27,018 bases of DNA from CALIBK01 sp037444165 (lineage in GTDB: Bacteria > Desulfobacterota > BSN033 > UBA1163): assembly GCA_037444165.1 (NCBI GenBank), contig JBBIMX010000037.1, forward strand, positions 1 to 27,018, in the 5' to 3' direction. Below are positions 1-8,552 of the stretch, piece by piece. Position 1 is the first letter of the stretch; each line of letters starts with the position of its first letter. The translations under genes and the position numbers were made by a program. The notes beneath the pieces are model-generated. The model saw nothing but the letters and a program-made list of their open reading frames with translations. It did not search any database and was not told the origin of the DNA.

Positions 1-2
1 AG

Positions 3-941
3 GTCGCTGAGCAGATCAATTCTAAACTCAGCCATTACGGGAAACTCTCTTCAGATGGAAGGCCCATCTTTGGATTTACGGCAAAGGAGTTGGTCCAGAT
101 GGTTCTTGAAATTTCCGAGGATTGCCTCCTCGTCCCTGCCCACGCCTGGACCCCCTGGTTCTCCCTTTTTGGAGCCCATTCCGGATTCGATTCGATCGAG
201 GAGTGTTTCGGTGAGATGTCTCCCTATATCCGAGCGATTGAAACCGGTCTCTCCTCTGATCCAGAAATGAACTGGAGGCTCTCTGCCCTTGATGAGGTGA
301 CATTGATCTCCAACTCTGATGCCCATTCGCCCAATCGTTTGGGAAGGGAGGCGAACGCCTTTGAATGTGAATTAAATTATTGGGAGATCGTAGAGGCGAT
401 TCGAAGAAAGGATCGGAGAAAGATTCTCTTTACTATCGAGTTCTTCCCTGAGGAAGGAAAATATCATTTTGATGGCCATCGCTCCTGCGGGGTCGTCCTC
501 TCGCCCAAGGAGACGATCAAGAATCAATATCATTGCCCCAAATGCGGAAAAAAATTGACCGTGGGGGTGATGCATCGAGTCGAAAAGCTGGCCGATCGAC
601 CTGAAGGCTTTGTTCCAAAACAAGCCATCCCTTCGATTCACCTGGTCCCCCTTGAAGAGATTATTGCCGAAGCATTAGGGGTTCGAGTGGAAACCAAAGC
701 GGTCGAGACGGAGTATGATCGGTTAGTCGAAAAAGGAGGATCGGAGTTCCGAATCCTTTTAGAGGCAAGCCCTGAAGAATTGAGTTCCTTTTGTCCCTCC
801 CGAATTCTCGAAGGGATTGTGAGGATGAGGCAGGGTAAGGTTTCCATCGAGCCAGGACATGATGGGGTCTATGGAAAGATCACCCTCTTCCCAGAAAAAA
901 AGAAAGAAGGAGAGACCATAGAGCAGCTTAAATTATTTTAG
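3..941 (+). CDS. EndoQ-like PHP-domain endonuclease (TIGR00375 family), 5' end outside window
   Basis: The reading frame is open from base 3 to the TAG at 941, giving 312 residues, and continues off the left edge. The family usually has about 400 residues, so roughly the first 80-100, including the first PHP metal ligands, are missing. Visible PHP metal-binding motifs are PAHAWTPW with a nearby GAHSG, and SNSDAHSP. A Zn-finger-like segment follows (HRSCG, then YHCPKCGKKL), and next to it comes VEKLADRPEGF, typical of this family. Archaeal members (endonuclease Q) nick DNA 5' of deaminated bases such as uracil and hypoxanthine. The biochemical role here is inferred from family membership. A 17-bp gap separates it from the DUF72 gene, so the two are probably cotranscribed. 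Confidence 0.8.
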   Translation, partial: VAEQINSKLSHYGKLSSDGRPIFGFTAKELVQMVLEISEDCLLVPAHAWTPWFSLFGAHSGFDSIEECFGEMSPYIRAIETGLSSDPEMNWRLSALDEVTLISNSDAHSPNRLGREANAFECELNYWEIVEAIRRKDRRKILFTIEFFPEEGKYHFDGHRSCGVVLSPKETIKNQYHCPKCGKKLTVGVMHRVEKLADRPEGFVPKQAIPSIHLVPLEEIIAEALGVRVETKAVETEYDRLVEKGGSEFRILLEASPEELSSFCPSRILEGIVRMRQGKVSIEPGHDGVYGKITLFPEKKKEGETIEQLKLF

Positions 942-958
942 TAGATAGAAAACGAGAG

Positions 959-1708
959 ATGATGAAAATTGGTTGTTGCGGTTTTCCGGTTCGAAGGCCT
1001 CTTTATTATCAATCCTTTTCCATCGTAGAGGTCCAACAGACCTTTTATCAGCTCCCCCGGTTTGAGACGGCAAGGAGATGGCGGGAAGAAGCCCCTGAAT
1101 CCTTCGAGTTTACAATGAAAGCCTGGCAGCTCATTACCCATGAGCCTACCAGTCCAACCTATCGAAGGCTGAAACTTACCCTCCCTGATAAGAAGAAAAA
1201 GAATTACGGTTTTTTTAAACAGACCGAAGAGGTGGATGAAGCCTGGTCACAAACAGAGACCTTTGCCCGTCTCTTAGGGGTAAAGAAGATCCTTTTTCAA
1301 ACCCCTTCGAGCTTTACCCCCACTCAGGAACACATTCGGAATCTAAAGGCATTTTTTAAAAAAATTCATCGAGGGACATTCCTTTTGATCTGGGAGCCAA
1401 GAGGAGAGTGGGAAAGAGAAGAGGTGGAAAAAAGTTGCCGGGAATTAGGGATCATTCCCTGTTTGGAGCCTTTTGAGGGTTTCCTCCCAAAGGGTGACCT
1501 TCTTTATCTTCGACTTCATGGAAGGACAGGATATCGCTATTCTTATTCCCTCAAGGAGATGGAGGAACTGATTGAAAAAGGAAAGGATTATCCAGAGGCA
1601 GATCTTCTCTTTAATAATCAAATGATGTACGAGAATGCCTTACAATGTAAGAAACTATATGAAGCCTATCCTTTACACCATCGGGACGAGCACTCGTCCC
1701 CTCGGTGA
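959..1708 (+). CDS. DUF72 (YecE-like) family protein
   Basis: This 249-residue protein starts MMKIGCCGFPV, and the N-terminal IGCCGF plus the FYQLPR and FEFTMKAWQ segments are characteristic of DUF72, a TIM-barrel-like family without an established reaction. The family's usual length is 230-260 residues, so the gene looks complete. The start at 959 (or the adjacent ATG at 962) lies close behind the EndoQ-like gene. Its 3' end runs about 50 bp into the DUF488 gene, indicating translational coupling. DUF72 and DUF488 genes are frequent neighbours in bacteria and archaea. A link to nucleic-acid repair is only a guess from the flanking endonuclease. Confidence 0.85.
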   Translation: MMKIGCCGFPVRRPLYYQSFSIVEVQQTFYQLPRFETARRWREEAPESFEFTMKAWQLITHEPTSPTYRRLKLTLPDKKKKNYGFFKQTEEVDEAWSQTETFARLLGVKKILFQTPSSFTPTQEHIRNLKAFFKKIHRGTFLLIWEPRGEWEREEVEKSCRELGIIPCLEPFEGFLPKGDLLYLRLHGRTGYRYSYSLKEMEELIEKGKDYPEADLLFNNQMMYENALQCKKLYEAYPLHHRDEHSSPR

Positions 1709-2105
1709 ATTTTTAACCCTTCTCAAAGCCTATGGAATCGAAGCGGCCGTGGATGTGAGAAGCTTCCCGGTCAGTCGATTCCCTCATTTTTCAAAAGAAT
1801 TCCTCGAAAAAAATTTTCCCCTGGAGGGAATTCTCTATTTCTATTTAGGAAAAGAACTGGGAGGATTTCGAAAAGGAGGCTATGCCGCTCACAGGAAAAG
1901 TGAGCTATTCAAGAGAGGGATCGAACAGCTGGAGAGACTCGGGAGACAGTGGAAGACCGTGTTCTTCTGTTCAGAACGATTCCCCTGGAGATGTCATCGA
2001 AGATGGATTGCCGAAGAGTTGATGGAAAGAGGATGGGAGGTCATCCACATCCTCGAAGAGGGAAGGGTTTGGATTCCGAAGGGCTATACGAGCCATCCCA
2101 TTTGA
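1659..2105 (+). CDS. DUF488 family protein
   Basis: DUF488 proteins start with a short strand ending in TIGxS/T. The ATG at 1659 gives MKPILYTIGTSTRPL, which matches, so it is preferred over the in-frame ATG at 1635. The product has 148 residues. Diagnostic motifs are VDVRSFPVSR near residue 33 and the Cys-Glu...Cys-His-Arg signature, seen here as FFCSERFPWRCHRR. The gene overlaps the end of the DUF72 gene by 50 bp, and no good Shine-Dalgarno is visible, so coupled translation is likely. Biochemical function is unknown. The conserved Cys and His suggest a catalytic or metal site. Confidence 0.85.
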   Translation: MKPILYTIGTSTRPLGEFLTLLKAYGIEAAVDVRSFPVSRFPHFSKEFLEKNFPLEGILYFYLGKELGGFRKGGYAAHRKSELFKRGIEQLERLGRQWKTVFFCSERFPWRCHRRWIAEELMERGWEVIHILEEGRVWIPKGYTSHPI

Positions 2106-2138
2106 GTGAAGGATTACTTGAGTTTAACCTTTTTCAGG

Positions 2139-2167
2139 TTGACAATCTTTTTTTTATGTTTTAAAAA
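2139..2167 (+). promoter_or_regulatory. Sigma70-type promoter for the TetR/RND efflux operon
   Basis: A perfect -35 TTGACA (2139-2144) is followed after 17 bp by TAAAAA (2162-2167; 4 of 6 matches to TATAAT), about 40 bp upstream of the tetR start. It lies in the only sizeable gap before the efflux operon. The spacer contains a run of eight T. The call rests on motif and position only. Confidence 0.5.
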
Positions 2168-2177
2168 CTGAATTGTA

Positions 2178-2199
2178 ATTCATTAATTGAATATTAATT
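2178..2199 (+). promoter_or_regulatory. Candidate TetR operator (inverted and direct AT-rich repeats)
   Basis: Just downstream of the predicted -10, ATTCA (2178-2182) and TGAAT (2188-2192) form an inverted repeat. ATTAATT also occurs twice, at 2182-2188 and 2193-2199, 11 bp apart (about one helical turn). A symmetric site between promoter and tetR start is the usual place for autorepression by a TetR protein. The DNA here is very AT-rich, so chance symmetry is possible. Confidence 0.35.
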
Positions 2200-2205
2200 T
2201 CTAAA

Positions 2206-2823
2206 ATGGAAAAGGTGAGCCGAAAAGAAAGGGAGTATCTGACTCATCGGAAGGAGATCCTTAAAGCTGCCGAAAAGGTCTTTGCCGTGAAAGGATTCTT
2301 TCAGGCAAAGATGGATGAGATTGCCAAAGAGGCCGAGTTTGGAACAGGGACCCTGTATCGTTTTTTTAAATCCAAAGAGGATCTCTATTTCACTTTGATT
2401 GATGAAAAAGTGCAAGAGATCAATCGTTTAGTCCAGGAGGAGCTTTCAAAAAAGGCCCCTCCTCTGGAGCGAATTAAGAGGGTCCTGACTTTAGAACTCG
2501 ATTTTGTAGAAAAGAATCGAGATTTCTTTAAAATTTATATTTCTGAGAGAAGCCGTTTTGAATGGACGGTGAAGGACGATCTGGGAAAGGGAATCCATCA
2601 AAAAATGGTGGCCTATATTGATCTCCTCTCGAAGGTGTTGAAGGAGGGGATTCGGAAAGGGGAGTTTAAACCTCTGGATCCCATGGATATGGCACACGCC
2701 TTGGTAGGAATGGTCAACTCCTTTATTTTTGAATGGATGATCAGTCCTGTCCCCTATCCCCTGATCTCAAAAGTAGATACCCTTTTAGAAATCTTTTTAA
2801 AGGGAACCCAAAAAAGGAGGTAA
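2206..2823 (+). CDS. TetR/AcrR family transcriptional regulator
   Basis: This 205-residue protein has an N-terminal TetR helix-turn-helix at about residues 18-62: ILKAAEKVF, MDEIAKEAEFGTGTLYRFF, and the K/E-rich SKEDLYF that ends the domain. The C-terminal ligand and dimer domain is divergent, as usual. Its stop codon overlaps the Shine-Dalgarno of the TolC-like gene 4 bp downstream, so it is the first gene of the efflux operon and probably its local repressor. The ligand is unknown. ATG 2206 lacks a clear ribosome-binding site, and GTG 2215 is a less likely alternative. Confidence 0.9.
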   Translation: MEKVSRKEREYLTHRKEILKAAEKVFAVKGFFQAKMDEIAKEAEFGTGTLYRFFKSKEDLYFTLIDEKVQEINRLVQEELSKKAPPLERIKRVLTLELDFVEKNRDFFKIYISERSRFEWTVKDDLGKGIHQKMVAYIDLLSKVLKEGIRKGEFKPLDPMDMAHALVGMVNSFIFEWMISPVPYPLISKVDTLLEIFLKGTQKRR

Positions 2824-2827
2824 AGCG

Positions 2828-4150
2828 ATGGCCAGGCGATGGCTTATAGGAATCTTTCTCCTTGCCTTTTTCTCTTCCGGATGGGTGTTCGCGCAACAGC
2901 CCCCGAAGCCATTAACCCTTGAAGAGTGTATCCAGATGGCTTTGGAACGAAATCTTAAACTCCATTCGGCTCTGGAAGGGGTAAAGGGTTCTGAGTTCAG
3001 AAGGCGAGCAGCCCTGACCGATTTCTTTGCAAAGTGGACAGGACAGTATGGTGCGACGCACTACAATCAACCCACTACGGTCGGTTATTCCCCTGTATAC
3101 AACCCGATCACCGGAAAGGTGATGAACACCGATCGAGATCTTTTTACTCTGGGCACGACCATTACTCAGCCCCTTTTTGCAGGCGGTTTGATTCTTTCTA
3201 ACTATCGATTGGAAAAACTGGGAGTGGATCTCTCCAAAACGGATGTGGAGACCGTAAAAAGGGATATCGTCCTTCAGGTCCGTGAAGGATACTTCACGAT
3301 CCTAAAGGCTGAAAAATTTTTAGAGGTCGCTCGCCAGACCGTAAAACAGTTTTCTGCCCAATTGGAGGTGACCAAGGCTTTTTTTGAGGTAGGGATTGTT
3401 CCAAAAAACGATGTCCTCCAGGCGGAGGTGCGGCTGGCCAATGCGAAGCAAGGTCTGGTCAAAGCGGAAAACGATCTCCTTTTAGCCAAGGCCTATCTCA
3501 ATTCAATCCTCAGGAGAGAGATCGATACTCCCTTAGAAGTGGTCGATATCCTCGAATATAGACCCTTCCCCCTTTCTTTTGAAGAGTCTTTGAAAGAGGC
3601 CTTAGAGAAGAGGCCGGAGATCAAAAATGCGCAATTAAGAATCGAACAGGCAAAAGAGGGGGTCAAAATCGCTAAGAGTGGATTCTATCCGACCATCACC
3701 CTTTCGGGCAACTACACTCGGGTCTCGGAAGAACCGGGATTGATGGGAGACTGGAAAGGGGAACGATGGACGATTCAGACCCTGGCCACCTTTACCCTGG
3801 GGGATTGGGGGAAGACTGCCTATAAGGTGGGAGAAAGCAAAGTGAAGGTGACCCAGGCCGAAGATTCGAAAACCCAGTTGATTGAGGGGATTATTTTGGA
3901 AGTGAAGAACAACTATCAGAACCTATTGGTCGCAGAACGGAATCTCTCCGTGGCAGAAAAGGCCATTGAGCAAGCTGAAGAGAATTTGCGGATGAATGAA
4001 GAACGATATAAATATCAGGTCGCAACGGCAACCGATGTCCTTGATGCCGTTACCCTCCTTGCCCAGGCGAGGGTCAATTATTTTAGTGCCCTGAGTGATT
4101 TTAATATTGTCAAGGCAAGATTGGAACGAGCGATGGGGAGAATGGAGTAA
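2828..4150 (+). CDS. TolC-like outer membrane efflux protein
   Basis: This 440-residue protein has a signal peptide (MARRWLIGIFLLAFFSSG, probable cleavage after VFA at about residue 22). The mature start, KPLTLEECIQMALERNLKL, is the classic beginning of the first OEP repeat. A second repeat begins near SLKEALEKRPEIKNAQLRI, so both halves of the TolC fold are present. Long alpha-helical stretches rich in Ala, Glu and Lys correspond to the periplasmic tunnel. A strong AGGAGG lies just upstream at the tetR stop. It should form the outer-membrane exit duct for the adaptor and RND permease encoded next. Confidence 0.92.
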   Translation: MARRWLIGIFLLAFFSSGWVFAQQPPKPLTLEECIQMALERNLKLHSALEGVKGSEFRRRAALTDFFAKWTGQYGATHYNQPTTVGYSPVYNPITGKVMNTDRDLFTLGTTITQPLFAGGLILSNYRLEKLGVDLSKTDVETVKRDIVLQVREGYFTILKAEKFLEVARQTVKQFSAQLEVTKAFFEVGIVPKNDVLQAEVRLANAKQGLVKAENDLLLAKAYLNSILRREIDTPLEVVDILEYRPFPLSFEESLKEALEKRPEIKNAQLRIEQAKEGVKIAKSGFYPTITLSGNYTRVSEEPGLMGDWKGERWTIQTLATFTLGDWGKTAYKVGESKVKVTQAEDSKTQLIEGIILEVKNNYQNLLVAERNLSVAEKAIEQAEENLRMNEERYKYQVATATDVLDAVTLLAQARVNYFSALSDFNIVKARLERAMGRME

Positions 4151-4216
4151 TCTTAGGAGGGTTCGGGTTAGAGGATAAAGCAAATGAACAAATCACACTG
4201 CATTGAGGGGTGGACC

Positions 4217-5326
4217 ATGAAATCAGGAAGGTATTCTTTCTTATGCCTTTTGATGATTCTTTTATTATGGGGATGCAGTTCGAGAGAATCCAAGAGCTTA
4301 GAAGCCTCATCCCAAGCTCCTTCTCCAAATATAGAGGAGAGAAGGGTAGAGGTCATCGAAGTCATCCCCCAAACGGTGTCTTACCAATTCACCGCGATTG
4401 GAAGTTTGAAGTCTCCTGAAACAGTAAAGATTAGCCCTAAAAAGGCCGGGATTATAAAAAAGATCTTTGTGAAGGAGGGGGATTTTGTCAAAAAGGGTCA
4501 ACTCCTGGTTCAACTCGATGAGGTCGATGCTAAACTTCAATTGGATCGAGCAGAAGCAAAGCTATGGGAAGCAAGGGCCTCCTTAGAGACGAATAAAAAT
4601 ACGCTTCAGCGTTATCGAAAACTGTTGGACTCAAAGGTAATTTCCCAGCAGACCTATGATGATCTTCAATTGAAGGTTCGACTGGACGAGGCAAGGTTGG
4701 CTCTTGCAGAGAGCGAACTTAATCTGGCCAAACAGAATCTCCTGGATCATCAGATTGTCTCTTCGATCGACGGGGTGGTTAATCTTAAGATCGCCTCCCC
4801 AGGGGAACATGTAAATGTGGCCCCAAAGGACGAGATCTTGGTGATCGTTCAGATGGACCCACTCGATTTAGAATTCTATGTGCCGGAGCAATGGGCCGGG
4901 AAAATCCGACTGGGAAGCAAGGTTCAGTTCACTGTAAAGGCCTTCTCAGAAGAAAGGTTTTCAGCCTCCCTTCATTTTATCAGTCCCACTTCGGATCCTC
5001 TAACCCGAAATGTAAAAATGAAGGCCTTGACCCCCAACCCCCATTATCGCCTGAAGCCTGGTTTTTTTGCAGAGGTCACCATCCCAACGTTGACAAAACC
5101 CAATGCGATCGTTCTTCCCGAGTCCACCCTTTTGAGTCAGGAGGGAAAATATTTTGTCTTTGTCACTCAGGGAGGAGTAGCCTATCGCCGAGAAGTGGAG
5201 ACGGGGATACGATTTGATGGCAAAGTGGAGATAGTGAGAGGGATTCAGAAGGGGGAGAAGGTGATCACCTCGGGCCATGAACAATTGAGTGATGGGATGA
5301 AGGTGAGGGTCATCAACCCTTCATAG
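4217..5326 (+). CDS. RND efflux periplasmic adaptor (membrane fusion) lipoprotein
   Basis: The start at ATG 4217 has GAGGGG upstream and gives a 369-residue preprotein with a lipoprotein signal (FLCLLMILLLWGC, lipidated Cys at residue 20). An in-frame ATG at 4184 with AGAGGA upstream would add 11 residues. The order of the HlyD/AcrA fold can be read: beta-barrel start (QTVSYQFTAIGSL), lipoyl half (KIFVKEGDFVKKGQLLVQLD), alpha-helical hairpin (LDRAEAKLWEARASL...), second lipoyl half (VVNLKIASPGEHV), beta-barrel and C-terminal domain ending DGMKVRVINPS. It links the TolC-like duct to the RND permease, and all three genes lie head to tail. Confidence 0.92.
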   Translation: MKSGRYSFLCLLMILLLWGCSSRESKSLEASSQAPSPNIEERRVEVIEVIPQTVSYQFTAIGSLKSPETVKISPKKAGIIKKIFVKEGDFVKKGQLLVQLDEVDAKLQLDRAEAKLWEARASLETNKNTLQRYRKLLDSKVISQQTYDDLQLKVRLDEARLALAESELNLAKQNLLDHQIVSSIDGVVNLKIASPGEHVNVAPKDEILVIVQMDPLDLEFYVPEQWAGKIRLGSKVQFTVKAFSEERFSASLHFISPTSDPLTRNVKMKALTPNPHYRLKPGFFAEVTIPTLTKPNAIVLPESTLLSQEGKYFVFVTQGGVAYRREVETGIRFDGKVEIVRGIQKGEKVITSGHEQLSDGMKVRVINPS

Positions 5327-5365
5327 ACTCCTATCTCCTCATCCCAAAATTTTTTGGAGAGGCCT

Positions 5366-8300
5366 ATGTTTCTTTCCGATACTTCTGTGAAACGACCTGT
5401 TTTCGCAACGATGGTGACCCTGGCCCTTATCTTTTTTGGGATAATGGGCTACCAGCGAATAGGGATTGATCTCTATCCCCAGGTCGATTTTCCAATGGTC
5501 ACGATTACCACCACTCTATTTGGGGCGGCACCAGAAGTGATGGATACGGATGTGACCGATCCCATCGAGGAGCAAATCAATACCATTGAGGGGGTGAAAC
5601 ATATCACCTCAACGAGTGGCTATGGGTTTTCTCAGATTGTCGTGGAATTTGAACTCTACCGAGATATCGATTCTGCGGTTCAGGACGTAAGAGCCAAGGT
5701 GGATTTAGCAAAAAGGAAGTTGCCCGAGGACATCGATCCTCCGATTATTGACAAACTGGATATCAATGCCAGACCGATTCTCTGGCTTTCCCTGACTGGA
5801 AACCAACCGATTCAAAAATTGGGCATCTTGGCCGATGAGGTTATTCGGCCCCAGTTGGAATCGATCAAAGGGGTTGGATCCATTATGTTAGGGGGGTATG
5901 CCAAAAGGGAGATCAGGATATGGCTCGATGGAAAAAAGCTTGAAGCCCATCGGCTGACCTCCAACGATGTGGCGAGGGCTTTGGCCACCCAGAATATCGA
6001 ATTACCTGGGGGAATCGTGGAAAGTGATCGACGAGAATTTACGGTTCGAAACTTAGGGGAGTTGAGAAGGGTTGAGGAGTTTAATGAGTTGATCATTACC
6101 TACCAGAATGGAGCCCCTATTCGGTTGAAAGAAGTGGGATGGGCAGAGGACGGAACGGAGCCCATCCGAACGATTGCAAGATATAATCGAGTCCCTGCCG
6201 TTGGGATGGGGGTGATCCCAAGGTCAGGAGCGAATGTGGTAGAGGTAGCCAGAGGGGTAAAGAAGAAGCTCGCCGAGATTAGAAAAACCCTTCCTTCAGG
6301 TGTGGAGCTTCACCTCTCATCGGATACTTCCCAGTTTATTGAAGAGGCCATCCTGGGAGTGACGGAGGATGTTTTCATAGGAGGACTTCTCGCTGCGGTC
6401 GTCATGTTCATCTTCCTCTTAAGTATTCGAAGTACGATCATCACAGCCATTTCGATCCCGACTTCATTGATTACCAGTTTTGGGGTAATGCACCTCTTGG
6501 GATTTACCATGAACTATATGACCATGCTCGCCCTCTCGATGATGGTTGGAGTGGTGTGCGATGATGCTATTATTGTCCTTGAAAATATTTATCGACATAT
6601 GGAAGAGGGAAAGGATCCTATTACCGCCGCAAGGGAGGGAGCCTCTGAGATCGCTTTTGCTGCCGTGGCGGCAACCTTTTCCATTGCTGCGGTATTTATT
6701 CCGGTCGCCTTTATGGGAGGGATGATCGGGCGGTTCTTCTTTCAATTCGGAGTCACAGTGGCAGCTTCTGTCATTACCTCTCTGGTGGTGGCCCTCATTC
6801 TTATTCCCATGCTCTGCTACAAGTTTTTAAAATTAGAATCCACCCATGGACGAATTTATCAATTTTTCGACCGATCCTAAGGAAGGATTGAAGGTCGATA
6901 TGAAAAGGGCCTTTCTTTCTCCTTAAGACACCGAGGATTCATTATTACCCTTGCCCTTTTCATCTTTTTGGGGAGTCTATGGTTATTTGCAAATTTAAAA
7001 CGGGAATTCGTCCCTAAATCAGACGAAGGCCGTTTCATTATTCGAATTGAGACTCCCACCGGATCTACCCTTTATGATACCGATGAAAAACTCCGAAAGG
7101 TAGAACATCTCGTTCTTTCCCTCCCCGAAATTAAAGGGGTCTTCGCAGCGATAGGGATTGGAGAAAGAAAGGAAGTCAATAAAGGGTTTGTCGTCGTTCA
7201 CCTCAAAGATCGAAAGGAAAGAAAGCGGACTCAACAACAGATTATGGGAGAGATGAGGAAGACATTACGAGAGATGCCGGGGTTTAAGGCCTATGTGGAA
7301 GAGATCTCTCCGGTCGCAACAGGTGGGCGAAGAGGAGCACCGCTTCAGGTGGATCTCAAGGGTCCGGAGATGAAGAGGTTGGAAGAGATTTCCGAACAGA
7401 TTATGAGAGAGATGATGAAGAGCCAGGGGATGGTCGATGTAAGTTGTGACCTCGAGTTGACCAAACCCGAGGTGAGAGTTTGGATTGACCGGAATCGAGC
7501 GGCGGATGTGGGACTCAATGTCCGTGAGATCTCATCGACTGTTCAACAATTGATCGGGGGGCAGGAGGTTTCGAAATTTAAAGATCTCGAAAGGGCAAAA
7601 CGGTACAACGTCAGAGTTCGACTGATACGGGATCAGAGGATGAATCCACAGGACATCTCCCAGCTTTCGATTCGGACCCCTAAAGGAGGGCTCATTAAAC
7701 TTGCCCAGGTCGTCACGGTAGAAGAAGGGATTGGCCCCAATCTCGTGAATAGAAAGGATCGTCAACGAAGCGCCACTATTTATGGAGACACGACAGGTGG
7801 CAAAACCCTGGGGGAGGCGATTTCAGAGGTGGAAGAATTAGCCAAAAGGTACCTTCCCCCAGGTTATTCCTATGGGTTTACTGGACAGGCGGAGGCCTTT
7901 AAGGAGTCCTTCCGATACCTGATCATGGCCCTGATTCAGGCCATCATAATTATCTATATGGTTTTGGCCATTCAATTTAATAGCTTTCTTCATCCTCTTA
8001 CGGTGATGCTTGCCTTACCCCTCAGCACCATTGGAGCCTTCGGGGCCCTTTATATCACACGGGATACTATCTCGATTGTCAGTATGATCGGAATGATTAC
8101 CCTTACGGCTTTGGTCATAAAAAATTCTATTCTTTTGGTGGACTACACCAATACCTTGAGAGAAAGGGGTATGGAAAGAGATAAGGCTGTCCTCAAGGCA
8201 GCCCCTACGAGGCTGCGTCCTATCTTAATGACCGCTGTGACCACCATTTTAGGAGTCCTCCCTGTAGCCCTCGGGTATAGTGCAGGTGGAGAGGCCCGAG

Positions 8301-8437
8301 CCGGAATGGGAAGGGCGACCTTCGGAGGAATGTTTGCTTCAACCTTGCTTACCCTTTTTGTCATCCCTGTGGCCTATACCCTTCTCGATGATCTTCAGGG
8401 GAAAATAAAAAATGTATTGAAAAGAGAAAGAAAATAA
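5366..8437 (+). pseudogene. RND (HAE1/AcrB-type) efflux permease interrupted by an in-frame TAA
   Basis: The start at ATG 5366 has GGAGAGG 4 bp upstream. One frame runs 1024 codons to 8437, broken only by TAA at 6878-6880 (codon 505). Frame and homology continue on both sides: FFDRS, stop, then GRIEGRYEKGLSFSLRHRG into TM7. RND hallmarks are SVKRPVFATMV at the N-terminus, CDDAIIVLENIYRHM in TM4, FMGGMIGRFF, and in the second half VLAIQFNSFLHPL, GMITLTALVIKNSILLVDY and TRLRPILMTA. The restored length of about 1023 residues is normal. After the stop, the first standard start in frame is TTG 6968, inside TM7, so the second half has no good start of its own. A nonsense mutation, an assembly error or readthrough are the options. 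Confidence 0.88.
6878..6880 (+). other. In-frame TAA stop at the midpoint of the RND permease
   Basis: This is the only in-frame stop in the permease. It falls in the cytoplasmic linker between the two pseudo-symmetric halves (TM1-6 and TM7-12). No frameshift is needed to rejoin the halves, so one base substitution accounts for it. Confidence 0.85.
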
Positions 8438-8441
8438 GGTA

Positions 8442-8473
8442 TTCCGTTTCACGGAAGGCCTTTTTTTAAAGGC
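8442..8473 (+). terminator. Rho-independent terminator after the RND operon
   Basis: TTCCG (8442-8446) and CGGAA (8452-8456) pair around the loop TTTCA. A run of seven T follows at 8461-8467. The alternative stem GCCTTT/AAAGGC (8458-8463 with 8468-8473) overlaps it. The position directly after the permease stop supports the call. The stems are short. Confidence 0.55.
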
Positions 8474-8499
8474 ATAGAGTTTGCATATTTTTTAGGGTC

Positions 8500-8529
8500 T
8501 TGACTGGAATCAGAAAAATTTGGTAAATT
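8500..8529 (+). promoter_or_regulatory. Promoter for the lytic transglycosylase/pgsA genes
   Basis: TTGACT (8500-8505) and TAAATT (8524-8529) are separated by 18 bp, 24 bp upstream of the ATG at 8553 and just after the RND terminator. The match is good at -35 and fair at -10. Confidence 0.45.
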
Positions 8530-8552
8530 TCTTTCCACTCGAGAGGAAGGGG

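Noticed and set aside
2126..2155. Terminator after DUF488 (AACCT/AGGTT hairpin and T run)
   Set aside because: The stem has only 5 bp and the T run begins 7 bases after it; the same bases make a better -35 and spacer.
6968..8437. Second half of the RND permease as an independent gene
   Set aside because: Its first standard start (TTG) lies within TM7, and coding sequence continues in the same frame back to the TAA, so it is the second part of one interrupted gene.
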